Source of the DNA: Bacteroides neonati
GTDB lineage: Bacteria; Bacteroidota; Bacteroidia; Bacteroidales; Bacteroidaceae
Reading direction: 5' to 3'
Assembly: GCF_000499785.1 (NCBI RefSeq)
Contig: NZ_HG726023.1
Coordinates: forward strand, 250,534 to 314,533
DNA: 64,000 nucleotides
Made by a program: the position numbers and the translations under genes. The notes below the pieces were generated by a model. It ran no database searches and was not told the DNA's origin. It was given only the letters and a program-made list of their open reading frames with translations. Shown piece after piece: positions 8,735 to 17,874 of this stretch; the first letter of the stretch is position 1, and each line of letters opens with the position of its first letter.

Positions 8735-9517
8735 TTACCTTACTGATGAGGAGAACCACTCTTTAAATTCGCCCACCCGCGCCTTACTTACCAGAATCTT
8801 TTCGGAGGGAGTAAAGTGGTGAAGGTTGACCGAGAGTCTGCCGTTGAACCACAAATCAATATCCTTGATTGCCTCGCGCGAAATAAGGTATTGACGGTTG
8901 ACGCGGAAGAAGTGTGCCGGGTCCAGGCAATCGGTCAGTTCGTCCAGCGTTTGTGTAAAAGCGTATTCCGACCGATCGTTCAAAACCGCCTTCACCTGAC
9001 AGCCACGAATGTAGAACAACCGGATCATCTCTACCGGAACCGGCAGCAACTTATCGCCTTTGACCGGTATGAGGAAGTGTGATTTAAAACTCTCTTTCTT
9101 GTTTAGCAACCGCATCAACTGCAACAATTCCTGTTCGTGCTGCGTGCCGCTGGGTGGAGAAGCGTGCAAATGCTCCAGTTTCTGCAAGGCATGTTCAATG
9201 TCTGCCTGCCCAATGGGTTTCAATAAATAGTCAATACTGTTTACCTTAAAAGCACGCAACGCATACTCATCATACGCCGTGGTAAAGATGATCGGGCAGG
9301 AGAGGGGGATGTGTTCGAATATCTCGAATGCCGATCCGTCTGCCAGGTGAATATCCATGAATAGGAGGTCGGGTAGCGGGTGTTCGGCAAACCATTCGAG
9401 CGTACCCGCCACGCTATCGATCACGGTTACAACTTCGGCTTCGGGTCGCACCTCGTTCAGCAGCGAAATCAAGTTGCGTACAGCCGCTCGTTCATCTTCA
9501 ATAATGATTACCTTCAT
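8735..9517 (-). CDS. LytTR-family response regulator
   Basis: A 260-residue cytoplasmic two-component regulator. The receiver domain spans about residues 1-120, with acidic pair E7-D8, phospho-acceptor D55 in LLFMDIHLADG, the conserved Thr/Ser in IIFTTAYDEYA and the lysine in DYLLKPIG. The C-terminal LytTR DNA-binding domain (about residues 155-258) contains the segments FLIPVKGDKLLPVPVEMIRLFY and DPAHFFRVNRQYLIS. Its start overlaps the kinase gene stop by 4 bp (ATGA type), so the pair is translationally coupled. It is the last gene of the metal-efflux operon, suggesting control of that pump, perhaps by autoregulation. This last point is inference. Confidence 0.93.
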   Translation of the reverse strand: MKVIIIEDERAAVRNLISLLNEVRPEAEVVTVIDSVAGTLEWFAEHPLPDLLFMDIHLADGSAFEIFEHIPLSCPIIFTTAYDEYALRAFKVNSIDYLLKPIGQADIEHALQKLEHLHASPPSGTQHEQELLQLMRLLNKKESFKSHFLIPVKGDKLLPVPVEMIRLFYIRGCQVKAVLNDRSEYAFTQTLDELTDCLDPAHFFRVNRQYLISREAIKDIDLWFNGRLSVNLHHFTPSEKILVSKARVGEFKEWFSSSVR

Positions 9518-10575
9518 AGTTGTTCACGAATTAAGGGAATACGAACGGTAAAGTGCGTGTCCTCGGTTATTTGTATATCGCGATGCAGTAGTAGTTGGTA
9601 TCGTTTGGCAAGATTCACCAATCCGATGCCTGTGCCCGAAGTAACAGTGCGCTTCGGTTGCAGCGGGTTGCTCACCACGATGTGTTCGTCGCTGTCGGTT
9701 GCAATACGGATTTTTAGCGGGTGCCGGCTGCCAATCTCGTTGTGCTTCACAGCATTCTCAATAAGCACCTGAATCGACATGGGCGGCAGGAAGTAACCGT
9801 CCAGTTTCTCGTCGATATCGACCTGTACCTGTAGGTTGTCCTCGAAGCGCATTTTGAGTAAGAAGAGATAGGCCGAGGTGAAGTTCATCTCTTCGCGCAG
9901 CGTAACGCTTTGCGATTCGTTGCCTTGCAGCGTATAGCGCAACACGCGCGACAGCTCTTGGATGTACTCCTGTGCCCGTTCCTGATTCTCCCGCACCAAA
10001 GAACGCAACGTATTGAGCGAGTTAAAGAGCATGTGCGGGTTCAGTTGATTCTTTAATACTTCGTATTGATTGAGAATATTCTCCGCCCGCAGTTGCTGGT
10101 TTTCGACCAACACCTGCTGTTGCCTGCTTACCAAATGGATGATGTAGCAACTGCCCGTAACGAGACACGACATGATGAAGTCGCGCAACGGATGCAGGTA
10201 ATGGTGTACCATTGCATCAATGGCCGGTATGTTGAACGTTTTGTGCAGAAAAACAAACGTTTGTCCCAGCAGATTACTCAATACCCACATCAGTAGGAAG
10301 GAGAGCAGCACCTTCACCCACCCAATACGGTTGGAGCGGTTGAAGTGAAACACCTGCGTATTGATTGCAAACATCGCCAATAGTGAAAGGTAGGTGAAGA
10401 ACACCTCGTTCAATACATCTATCAGTCGCATGCCCGGAAACAGGGTGTCGCCTTCGAACTGATCGAAGAGCGACATCGATTCGGGAAAGTGTATGAGAAG
10501 TGCCACTGCCAGCGAAATTACGATGGTAGAAAGCACATATCTGTCGGTCAGTAAAGCCGGAGTTCGTCGTTTCAT
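9514..10575 (-). CDS. LytS-type sensor histidine kinase (His_kinase family PF06580)
   Basis: A 353-residue inner-membrane kinase. Four hydrophobic helices lie between about residues 13 and 150 (for example VVISLAVALLIHF-like segment, FFTYLSLLAMFAI, VLLSFLLMWVLSNLL and FIMSCLVTGSCYIIHLV). They are followed by a short coiled-coil (QQVLVENQQLRAENILNQYE) and the His_kinase motif NQLNPHMLFNSLNTL with phospho-acceptor His181. The C-terminal ATPase domain has the N box IQVLIENAVKHNEIG and the G box GTGIGLVNLAKRY. There is no large periplasmic sensor domain, so the membrane helices probably sense. It lies 13 bp downstream of the adaptor gene and overlaps the LytTR regulator gene by 4 bp. Confidence 0.93.
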   Translation of the reverse strand: MKRRTPALLTDRYVLSTIVISLAVALLIHFPESMSLFDQFEGDTLFPGMRLIDVLNEVFFTYLSLLAMFAINTQVFHFNRSNRIGWVKVLLSFLLMWVLSNLLGQTFVFLHKTFNIPAIDAMVHHYLHPLRDFIMSCLVTGSCYIIHLVSRQQQVLVENQQLRAENILNQYEVLKNQLNPHMLFNSLNTLRSLVRENQERAQEYIQELSRVLRYTLQGNESQSVTLREEMNFTSAYLFLLKMRFEDNLQVQVDIDEKLDGYFLPPMSIQVLIENAVKHNEIGSRHPLKIRIATDSDEHIVVSNPLQPKRTVTSGTGIGLVNLAKRYQLLLHRDIQITEDTHFTVRIPLIREQL

Positions 10576-10588
10576 ACGGCAAAGATAA

Positions 10589-11479
10589 CTATTTTTTTAT
10601 ACGCGCCGTCACATACATTCCCGGACGAAACTGTTGATGCGTATCATTGACCTGTGCATAGACCTCGAGCGATCGGCTCACTTCGTCTACCTTCTGCCCG
10701 ATGGAGAGGATGGTAGCGTTGAAGGTCTGCTCGCCCATGCCGTTCACCCGGAACTCGACCGGGCTGCCTACGGTCATGTTGATCAAATCTTTTTCGTAGG
10801 TGGTGAGCTTCAGCAAGGGTGCGCTTTTGTCTATAATTTCGCAGAGTGCCTCGCCCGGATGAACGTATTTGCCCACGTTCATCGCCACGCTACCGGCGTA
10901 TCCGCTGATGGGTGCTTTGATCTGCAATAAGGGCTGTATACCGCTGCTGCGCAACGTTTCGGTCGACACATTGAGTAGCGATAGCTGTGCTGCTGCTGCC
11001 TCTACACGACTCTTCATCGAGAGGTAGTCGGCTTTGCTTTGTTGGAACTTCTTTTGCGAAGCAGCCTGTTCGATCGACAAGGTTTTCTGTCGCTCGTACT
11101 CTGCCTTCAGGTATTCCGCTTGTGCGTAGCTATCCAGAAAGGTTTGTTGCAGAACGATGAATTCGGGATTCTCGAGGGTGGCCAGTACGGCTCCCTTTTG
11201 CACATACTGTCCCGGTAGGAGCGACGTGCTTTTCACCACACCGCTCAGCGTGAGTGCTACGGTGGCCAACCGTTGCGGTGGCAGTACGATGGTACCGTTG
11301 AACGATACCTGATTGGCTTTCGAGGTAGCCGAGGTCATGGCGTCTACACTCGCACTGTCGGCAGCTACGGGTAGTGTTTCGGGTTGAGTGCCGGGAGTAG
11401 CCGCAGGGGTGGCAGCTTCTTGGCGGTTGCCGCAAGCCACGAGGCTTAGCAACAGGATGGGAATCCATATCTTTCTCAT
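10589..11479 (-). CDS. RND efflux periplasmic adaptor (membrane fusion protein), CusB/CzcB type
   Basis: A 296-residue lipoprotein adaptor that links the inner-membrane pump to the outer-membrane channel. I choose the ATG at 11479 because it gives a clean signal peptide with lipobox (SLVACG, Cys17); a longer frame upstream would bury it. Domain order: a beta-barrel/lipoyl half (GTIVLPPQRLATVALTLSGVV, PGQYVQKGAVLATLENPEFIVLQQ), a short alpha-hairpin (QAEYLKAEYERQKTLSIEQAAS), then the second lipoyl half (LLQIKAPISGYAGSVAMNVGKYVHPGEAL) and membrane-proximal region ending FRPGMYVTARI. It starts 20 bp after the stop of the pump gene. The cation is likely a heavy metal by association with the HME-type pump; which one is not shown. 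Confidence 0.92.
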   Translation of the reverse strand: MRKIWIPILLLSLVACGNRQEAATPAATPGTQPETLPVAADSASVDAMTSATSKANQVSFNGTIVLPPQRLATVALTLSGVVKSTSLLPGQYVQKGAVLATLENPEFIVLQQTFLDSYAQAEYLKAEYERQKTLSIEQAASQKKFQQSKADYLSMKSRVEAAAAQLSLLNVSTETLRSSGIQPLLQIKAPISGYAGSVAMNVGKYVHPGEALCEIIDKSAPLLKLTTYEKDLINMTVGSPVEFRVNGMGEQTFNATILSIGQKVDEVSRSLEVYAQVNDTHQQFRPGMYVTARIKK

Positions 11480-11498
11480 ATTAGTCTGTCTTTTATGC

Positions 11499-14400
11499 TT
11501 AGTTATATAATTCATATTCGAGTACGGCCACGTTGAACTGATACATTGTTTCAATGTATCCCCGACGGATGTCGCGAGCAGTGCTTACGGACTGTACAAA
11601 TTCGGTAATGTTCGTTTCGCTATGCTTGAGGTGCAAGCGGGCTACCTTGATTAGCTCCTCGGCTTCGGGCAGGGCAGAGGTGGTGTACATACGCAGGCTT
11701 TCGTTGCAACGTCGCAGTGTGGCCGTCAGTTCGGTCACTTTGTTGTTCAGCTCGCGAATGTTGGCATCGGCCTGAATCGCCGCAGTCGAAGCGGCTATGC
11801 GGGCTTGCTTCACCTTACTCTTCTGTGGAACGAAGTAGAGTGGGAAGGAGACTCCTACCATCCATGCATTGAGGTTCTTCAACGGGAGGATGTCTTGGCG
11901 CGAATACCCAACCGACAGTTCGGGGAAGAAGCGGCTGCGTTCTACTTGCAGCAACGCTTTGGCCTCTGCCGCCTGACTGTTGAAGTAGCCGATGTGCGCA
12001 GCCGATGCCCCACCTGCCGAGAGGGGAGCGGCAAAGAGCACCTGTACCGAATCGTTTGGAATAATCGCTTCATCGGCATAGCAGCTCCAAGTGAAGCGGG
12101 TGAGAGCGATTCGCTCTTCCTCCTGTGCCTGATACAGACGGTTGTGCAGATCGGCCGCCAAGGTGGTAAGGATGTTTTTCTCGAGTAGCGTAATTTCGCC
12201 CTGATCGTAGCGCAGTTGTGCGATACGTTTCACCTGAGAGGCGAGCTCGTCCTGATCGGTGTACATGGAGCGCAGAGCGGAGGCGTACTGATAGTAAGCC
12301 CAAGCTCGTTTCACCTCGGCGGTTACCTCCTTTTTCACCAACTGTTGGTAGTAGGTGCCGGTGGCTACCTGTCGATTCACCAACGTGTTTTTGTAGAAGG
12401 GGGTCAGCAACGATCCCAAACTCTGTTCGAATGCCATTTCTTTGTCTTTCTTATTCTCGCCGTTTAGCTGTCCCCACGAATAGTTGAACGTAGTGGGAGT
12501 TGCTTCGACGATTTCGCCCCTGGTGGCACGCGCCTGACGGATGGCGGCTTCTGCTATTTTCAGTCTCGGATGGTTGCGGCAAGCCAGTTCAATGGCTTGA
12601 TCGAGCGTAACCGGTGTCTGTGCAGAAAGAGCAGTGCCGCAGAGCAGCAGCGGGAGCATGATAAGCAGGCTCTTCTTTCTTTTCGGGCGGAAAAGAGGTT
12701 TCCAAGAGTTTACAATCCGGTAAAAGACCGGAAGGATGAGCAGGGTCAATAGAGTAGAGATAATCAACCCGCCGATCACGACGGTGGCCAGCGGACGTTG
12801 TACCTCTGCTCCGGCCGAAGTGGCGATAGCCATCGGTACGAAGCCGAGTGAAGCCACCAATCCGGTCAGGAATACGGGGCGTAGCAGGTGAGGAGTGCCT
12901 TGTGCGATAATTCGTCGGGTGGTCATGGCATATATAGATTGTTTGTGTAAGTCATTGAAATGATTAATCATGAGGATACCGTTGAGTACCGCCACACCGA
13001 ACAAGGCAATGAAACCGACGCCTGCCGAGATGCTGAAGGGCAAGCCGCGCAGCCACAGGGCAAGTATACCGCCAATGAGTGATAGGGGAACGGTCGAGAA
13101 AACCATCAGTGTATAGGTTACATTCTTGAATGCGAAGAAGAGGATGAGCAGAATCAGCATCAAAGCCACCGGCACTACGATGAGCAGGGTTTGGATGGCA
13201 TTTTGCAGGTTCTGAAACTGTCCGCCATACTCGAAGTAGTAACCCGGTTTTAGTTTGAGGTTCTCTTCCAGTGTTTGTTGAATACGGGATACGACTTGCT
13301 GAATATCCGCATCGCGCACGTTGACTCCGATCACAATGCGTCGCTTGGTCGCATCGCGGTTAATCTGCAACGGCCCGTTGACCAGATCAATGCTAGCCAC
13401 CTCGCTGACCGGAATCTGTATCCCCTCGGTGGTGCGGATGAAGAGCTTGTCGAGGTTCAGATCGGCCGTCTTCTCTTGGTCGAGACGCACAACGAGGTCG
13501 AAGCGACGTTCGTTTTCAAACACCGTTCCGCTGGCTTCGCCGGCATAGGCTGTTCGGATCATGGTGTTCAGCTCCATGATGTTGATGCCGTAACGGGCTA
13601 TCTTGTCGCGGTTGTACTTCACAACCAGTTGGGGAAGTCCCATGGTCTGCTCCACAATAACATCGGATGCACCGGGTATCTTCTCTACCAGCAAGGCCGC
13701 TTCGCGTGCTTTGTCGTACAGTTCTTGCGTATCTTCGCCGTATAGTTTCACGGCAATGTCGGCCTTGGCTCCCGTCATCAACTCGTTGAAACGTAGCTGA
13801 ATGGGTTGCGAGAAGTTGAACTCTGCTCGTTTGGATAGTGGTTCGAGGGCTGCCTTCATCTTCTCTACCATCTCGGCACGGGTATCGGCAGAGGTCCACT
13901 CCTTGAACGGTTTCATCACAATCATCACATCGGCATCTTCTACCGCCATGGGGTCGGTAGGAACTTCGGCAGTACCGATCTTGGCAACGACGTGTTTGAT
14001 CTCTGGGAAGGTTTCCATCAATGCCTGTTCGGCCAGATTTGAAACCTCGATGCTCTCGGTCAGCGAGCTACCTGCCGGAAGGGTCATCTGCATGGCGAAA
14101 TCTCCTTCGTCGAGGGTAGGGATGAACTCGGCACCGAGTCGGGTAAAGAGTAGCAACGAACCAGCCAGCGCGGCGAACGAGATACCTACGGTTGTCCACT
14201 TAAAGCGCAGGCAGATGTTCAGTGCCCGTTGGTAAATACGGTTGAGGCCGGCAAAGAAGCGGTCGGCAAGCGTCTCTTTGACCTCTATCTTGTGTTTGAG
14301 AAAGAGCGAAGCCATCATCGGCACGTAGGTGAGCGATAAGATCAGTGCGCCGATGATACAGAATACCAATGTTTGAGCCATGGGGGTGAAGTATTTTCCT

Positions 14401-15809
14401 TCGATGCCTGTCAGCGTCAGTATGGGGAAGAATACGATCAGGATGATAAAGACGGCAAAGGTAGCCGAACGTACCACGCCCGAAGCGCCGCGCTCTACCT
14501 CCACATTCATCTCTTCCTTAGTTAATGTGCGTCCGCGCAGACGCTTACTATAGATATGTGCCAGAATACCTTCGACGATCACTATCGAACCGTCGACTAC
14601 AATACCGAAGTCGATCGCACCAAGGCTCATCAGATTGGCCGACACACCGAACAGGCGCATCATAATAAAGGCAAACAACATGGCGAGCGGAATGACCGAA
14701 GCCACGATGAGACCCGCCCGCAGATTGCCCAAAAACAGAATCAATACGATGAAAACGATGATGGCACCTTCGATCAGGTTGAACACCACGGTCGAGATGT
14801 TGCGGTTGACCAACTCCGAGCGGTTAAGGTAAGGCTCAATGCTCACCCCCTCGGGCAGTAGTTTTTGTATCTTCTCCACCCGCTTTTCGAGTTCGGAGGT
14901 CACCACATTGGCATTGGCTCCTTTGAGCATCATGGCAATGCCGCCTACACATTCGCCCTTGCCGTCTTTGGTCATGGCACCGAAGCGTTTGGGCGATCCG
15001 AAGCGCACCTTGCCCACATCGCTGATGTGAACGGGAATACCGTTGCGGTTGGCTATCACAATCTGCTCTACGTCGTTCGTATTGGTAATCATACCTTCCG
15101 AACGGATGTAGTATGCTTTTTTACTCTTCTCGATATAACTTCCGCCGGTGTTCTGGTTGTTTTTACTCAACGCCTCGAACACCTCGCCGATGGTGATATT
15201 GAGCGAGAAGAGTGCATCGGGATCTACCGCTACTTCGTACTGTTTGAGGTTTCCGCCAAAGCTGTTGATTTCGACAATACCCGGAATACCGGATAGCTGT
15301 CTTTTGACAATCCAGTCTTGTATCGTGCGCAGCTCCATGGCATCGTACTTCTTCTCGTATCCCGGTGCTACTTCGAGCGTGTATTGATAAATCTCGCCCA
15401 AGCCTGTGGTGATGGGCATCATCTCCGGCATGCCCAGCTCGGGGGGTATCTCGCCCGCTACGGTCTGAATCTGCTCGTTGACCAACTGTCGGGCATCGAG
15501 TGTGGGCACTCCCTCCTTGAATACGACCGTAACCAGCGATAATCCGAAACGCGAAACGGAGCGTATCTCGGTTACATTCATGATATTGCTCATCGCAATT
15601 TCAATGGGGAAGGTAATTAACTGCTCCACCTCCTGCGGGGCGAGCGTGGGCGATGTGGTGACAATTTGCACCTGATTGTTCGTAATATCCGGCACGGCAT
15701 CGATGGGTAGCGTCAGCATGGCATAGATACCCCCGATAAGCAGGAAGAGTGTGGTCAGTCCTACGAACAGTTTTTTCTGGATAGAAAAACGGACAATGGC
15801 TTTGAACAT
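11499..15809 (-). CDS. CusA/CzcA-type heavy-metal RND pump fused to a TolC-type outer-membrane factor
   Basis: A 1436-residue fusion. Residues 1 to about 1040 are an RND permease: the PIDAVPDITNNQVQI start, the HME-family signature DFGIVVDGSIVIVEG in helix 4 carrying proton-relay acids, LDEGDFAMQMTLPAGSS in the pore domain, and two sets of membrane helices. After the basic linker RPKRKKS come a hydrophobic stretch ending ALSAQ (about 1047-1064), which looks like a retained signal peptide, and then about 370 residues of outer-membrane efflux protein (TPVTLDQAIELACRNHPRLKIAE, PELSVGYSRQDILP, STARDIRRGYIETMYQFN). The family exports Cu(I)/Ag(I) or Zn/Co/Cd; the substrate here is not determined. 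First gene of a four-gene operon with adaptor, kinase and regulator. Such fusions are known in Bacteroidetes. Confidence 0.93.
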   Translation of the reverse strand: MFKAIVRFSIQKKLFVGLTTLFLLIGGIYAMLTLPIDAVPDITNNQVQIVTTSPTLAPQEVEQLITFPIEIAMSNIMNVTEIRSVSRFGLSLVTVVFKEGVPTLDARQLVNEQIQTVAGEIPPELGMPEMMPITTGLGEIYQYTLEVAPGYEKKYDAMELRTIQDWIVKRQLSGIPGIVEINSFGGNLKQYEVAVDPDALFSLNITIGEVFEALSKNNQNTGGSYIEKSKKAYYIRSEGMITNTNDVEQIVIANRNGIPVHISDVGKVRFGSPKRFGAMTKDGKGECVGGIAMMLKGANANVVTSELEKRVEKIQKLLPEGVSIEPYLNRSELVNRNISTVVFNLIEGAIIVFIVLILFLGNLRAGLIVASVIPLAMLFAFIMMRLFGVSANLMSLGAIDFGIVVDGSIVIVEGILAHIYSKRLRGRTLTKEEMNVEVERGASGVVRSATFAVFIILIVFFPILTLTGIEGKYFTPMAQTLVFCIIGALILSLTYVPMMASLFLKHKIEVKETLADRFFAGLNRIYQRALNICLRFKWTTVGISFAALAGSLLLFTRLGAEFIPTLDEGDFAMQMTLPAGSSLTESIEVSNLAEQALMETFPEIKHVVAKIGTAEVPTDPMAVEDADVMIVMKPFKEWTSADTRAEMVEKMKAALEPLSKRAEFNFSQPIQLRFNELMTGAKADIAVKLYGEDTQELYDKAREAALLVEKIPGASDVIVEQTMGLPQLVVKYNRDKIARYGINIMELNTMIRTAYAGEASGTVFENERRFDLVVRLDQEKTADLNLDKLFIRTTEGIQIPVSEVASIDLVNGPLQINRDATKRRIVIGVNVRDADIQQVVSRIQQTLEENLKLKPGYYFEYGGQFQNLQNAIQTLLIVVPVALMLILLILFFAFKNVTYTLMVFSTVPLSLIGGILALWLRGLPFSISAGVGFIALFGVAVLNGILMINHFNDLHKQSIYAMTTRRIIAQGTPHLLRPVFLTGLVASLGFVPMAIATSAGAEVQRPLATVVIGGLIISTLLTLLILPVFYRIVNSWKPLFRPKRKKSLLIMLPLLLCGTALSAQTPVTLDQAIELACRNHPRLKIAEAAIRQARATRGEIVEATPTTFNYSWGQLNGENKKDKEMAFEQSLGSLLTPFYKNTLVNRQVATGTYYQQLVKKEVTAEVKRAWAYYQYASALRSMYTDQDELASQVKRIAQLRYDQGEITLLEKNILTTLAADLHNRLYQAQEEERIALTRFTWSCYADEAIIPNDSVQVLFAAPLSAGGASAAHIGYFNSQAAEAKALLQVERSRFFPELSVGYSRQDILPLKNLNAWMVGVSFPLYFVPQKSKVKQARIAASTAAIQADANIRELNNKVTELTATLRRCNESLRMYTTSALPEAEELIKVARLHLKHSETNITEFVQSVSTARDIRRGYIETMYQFNVAVLEYELYN

Positions 15810-15958
15810 GGTTTTTCGGAGTGTTTAATGTTTTAATTACGGCGAAGGTAGAAAGAAACCCGGCAGACTGTACCCAAAGAGTGGTGAAGCAGCCAAAATG
15901 AGGGGTGAACTGACCGTATTGTACAATTATGTGTAAGCGCAGGAGAGTTTGTCGCTTT
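15810..15958. other. Divergent intergenic region, pump-proximal part
   Basis: This is the first part of the 356-bp gap between the pump gene (leftward) and the ECF sigma gene (rightward). On the - strand TACCTTCG (15843-15850) is one base off TAnnTTTG and TTTG (15875-15878) lies upstream, but the 24-bp spacer is long, so the pump promoter is uncertain. No gene is supported here. Confidence 0.35.
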
Positions 15959-16024
15959 CAAAGGTTCGGACGATAAGCAGCAAAGGTTCCGACCATCGCA
16001 GGCAAAGGTTCCGATGATGCGGGG
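15959..16024. repeat. Three tandem 22-bp units, CAAAGGTTCsGA type
   Basis: Unit 1 at 15959-15980, unit 2 at 15981-16002 and unit 3 at 16003-16024 each start CAAAGGTTC followed by C/G-GA. The spacing is exactly 22 bp. They lie in the divergent region between the pump operon and the ECF sigma gene, about 110 bp upstream of the sigma promoter. Function is unknown. Confidence 0.75.
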
Positions 16025-16109
16025 TGAATGGTGCGACCATATTGGGTTGAAAAAAAATCCTCTCCTGCGATAAGTCGCTTCATCGGAATTTGTTAATTCA
16101 CAATCCTTC

Positions 16110-16141
16110 TTGCGGCAACCCCAAATTTTATAGTAAATTTG
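16110..16141 (+). promoter_or_regulatory. Candidate promoter of the ECF sigma gene
   Basis: TTG at 16110-16112, a 21-bp spacer and TAAATTTG at 16134-16141 (full match to TAnnTTTG). The predicted start of transcription near 16148 falls after an in-frame ATG at 16139 and so supports ATG 16166 as the sigma start. Confidence 0.6.
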
Positions 16142-16165
16142 CATCAAACTAATAGAGACTTGTTA

Positions 16166-16750
16166 ATGAAATCTGATACTATTGACCGCCTGTTTTGGCA
16201 AATATCGTTGCACGATGACGAATCTGCTTTTCAGCTGTTGTTCTCCGATTTCTTTGCGCCTTTGTGTTTCTTTGCCAATCGCTATATCAGTGACAGAGAT
16301 GTATGCGAAGACCTTGTACAGGAGGTGTTTTATCAGACATGGAAAAACCGGAAAAAGATTCGTATTACCTCTTCTGCCCGCAACTATTTGGTTACTAACG
16401 TGAAAAATGCCTGTATTGATTATATGAGACGTCGCGACCTGGAAGATATTTATCGTGAGAAACAGGGCGTTACGATGGATGCTGAAAATGTTGATGATGA
16501 GGGTGTTTACGGTATTACCGAACTCGAAGAGATGTTGAATACGGCTCTTGCCAAATTGCCCGAAAATGTACGCCGCACCTTCGAAATGAGTCGGTTTGAA
16601 GATAAAACCTATCTTCAGATAGCCGACGAATGTGGCATGTCGGTAAAAACGGTAGAGGCCCATGTGAGCAGAGTACTCAAACTGTTGCGTACGGAACTGA
16701 AAGATTACCTGCCTTTTATTCTTACATATTTGTATAGCAGTATAAAATAA
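16166..16750 (+). CDS. ECF RNA polymerase sigma factor, Bacteroides SusC/D-linked type
   Basis: A 194-residue ECF sigma factor. Region 2 contains FQLLFSDFFAPLCFFANRYI and the core-binding/-10 segment DVCEDLVQEVFYQTWKNRKKI. Region 4 contains LAKLPENVRRTFEMSRFEDKTY and the helix-turn-helix YLQIADECGMSVKTVEAHVSR. ATG 16166 is preferred over 16139 because a -7 box overlaps the earlier codon. The next gene is its FecR-type anti-sigma, followed by an STN-containing SusC. In this well-known arrangement the outer-membrane transporter signals substrate capture through the anti-sigma to release sigma and activate the glycan locus. Confidence 0.94.
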   Translation: MKSDTIDRLFWQISLHDDESAFQLLFSDFFAPLCFFANRYISDRDVCEDLVQEVFYQTWKNRKKIRITSSARNYLVTNVKNACIDYMRRRDLEDIYREKQGVTMDAENVDDEGVYGITELEEMLNTALAKLPENVRRTFEMSRFEDKTYLQIADECGMSVKTVEAHVSRVLKLLRTELKDYLPFILTYLYSSIK

Positions 16751-16810
16751 GTTAATACGCATAGGGAGTTTGTTGAATAATCAGTCTATATAACAAAAGA
16801 AACAACGATT

Positions 16811-17830
16811 GTGAACTCAGACACTAAACAAAATATAATCAAGCACCTGGAAGGTCGATTGTCTTCCGAGGAAAAGGCTGTTTTTGATGAAAAGTATTCC
16901 AAAGATACCGATTTCAAGAAAGAGGTGGACGACTATTCGTTCATCTGGCGGCAAACGGAATTGCTGAAACAACATAAGCAGTATCGTACTCAGGCGAATT
17001 GGCAGAAAGTCTCGGGACGAATCCATCGCGACAGGCTTCGAATACGGATATGGAACGTATCGCGTACGGTGGCAGCTATCCTGCTTCTTCCGTTGCTGGC
17101 CGCTACTGTTTATTTGTCTCTGTGGGGCTTGCCCTCGCAGGTGCATGAAGAGATACGCATCAGTTCAGCTTATGGATTGGTATCGCATGTAATTCTACCC
17201 GATAGTAGCGAAGTGTGGCTTAACTCAGGGTCTACATTAACCTATCCACGTGTTTTTGACGGAGAAGTTCGTCGGGTGAGTCTTTCGGGAGAAGCCTATT
17301 TCAAAGTAAAATCGGATACCGAACATCGTTTTGATGTAGCCGTTCCGAACCTGCTCACGGTAAGTGCCTACGGCACAGAATTTAATGTATCGGCCTATGA
17401 TGACGACAATGTGGTAGAGACTGTTCTCGCCCAAGGGCATGTGGAACTTACGGCAGAAAGTCGAGTGCTGGCCGATCTGTGCGTGGGGCAGTCAGCCGTG
17501 TTGGAGCGTTCGGGTGATTTGAAACCGCTTATCTCCATGGTCAACATGGACGAAAAAGTGGGTTGGAAGGATGGAAAACTTATTTTCCGCCGCGCCGGTA
17601 TAGAAGAGATAGCCAAGCGGCTGGCACGGCATTTCGGTGTTGAGTTTGAGTTGCGTGGAGACCGTTTGCGTGCCTATGAATATTCGGCTACATTCACTAC
17701 CGAGTCGTTGACCGAAATTCTCTCTCTACTCGGAAAAGCATCGCCTTTGAACGTTCAAATCATTGAACCGAAAAAACAAAACGACCACTCTTATCCCCGG
17801 CGCAAGGTTATCTTATCTATTGGTCAATAA
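16811..17830 (+). CDS. FecR-family anti-sigma factor (DUF4974 C-terminus)
   Basis: A 339-residue single-pass inner-membrane protein beginning with GTG at 16811. The N-terminal ~85 residues are cytoplasmic and should bind the ECF sigma. A membrane helix lies at about 86-106 (TVAAILLLPLLAATVYLSL). The periplasmic FecR domain follows (SSAYGLVSHVILPDSSEVWLN, SLSGEAYFKVKSD, VSAYGTEFNVSAYDDD), then a C-terminal DUF4974 module (FRRAGIEEIAKRLARHFGVEFEL) that in this family contacts the STN domain of the partner SusC. The gene is 60 bp downstream of the sigma gene and 118 bp upstream of susC. Confidence 0.94.
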   Translation: MNSDTKQNIIKHLEGRLSSEEKAVFDEKYSKDTDFKKEVDDYSFIWRQTELLKQHKQYRTQANWQKVSGRIHRDRLRIRIWNVSRTVAAILLLPLLAATVYLSLWGLPSQVHEEIRISSAYGLVSHVILPDSSEVWLNSGSTLTYPRVFDGEVRRVSLSGEAYFKVKSDTEHRFDVAVPNLLTVSAYGTEFNVSAYDDDNVVETVLAQGHVELTAESRVLADLCVGQSAVLERSGDLKPLISMVNMDEKVGWKDGKLIFRRAGIEEIAKRLARHFGVEFELRGDRLRAYEYSATFTTESLTEILSLLGKASPLNVQIIEPKKQNDHSYPRRKVILSIGQ

Positions 17831-17874
17831 CTGCTTTTTTTAGCCTTTTTTAGAAAAACTTGGATTTTTGGATA

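Noticed and set aside
10580..10587. TATCTTTG -7-like box on the - strand just before the LytS-type kinase start
   Set aside because: It is only 4 bp from the start codon, so transcription would begin inside the gene. The kinase is best explained by read-through from the adaptor gene 13 bp upstream.
13275..15675. Many + strand open frames opposite the RND pump gene
   Set aside because: They are antisense shadows of a high-GC coding region; the pump frame is unbroken and matches its family throughout.
15959..16024. CRISPR array
   Set aside because: The 22-bp units are directly contiguous with no spacers, there are only three, and there are no cas genes in the window.
15833..16147. Open frame of 104 codons on the - strand between the pump and sigma genes
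   Set aside because: It crosses the 22-bp repeat array and the sigma promoter, and its Cys/Arg/Ser-rich product shows no family pattern.
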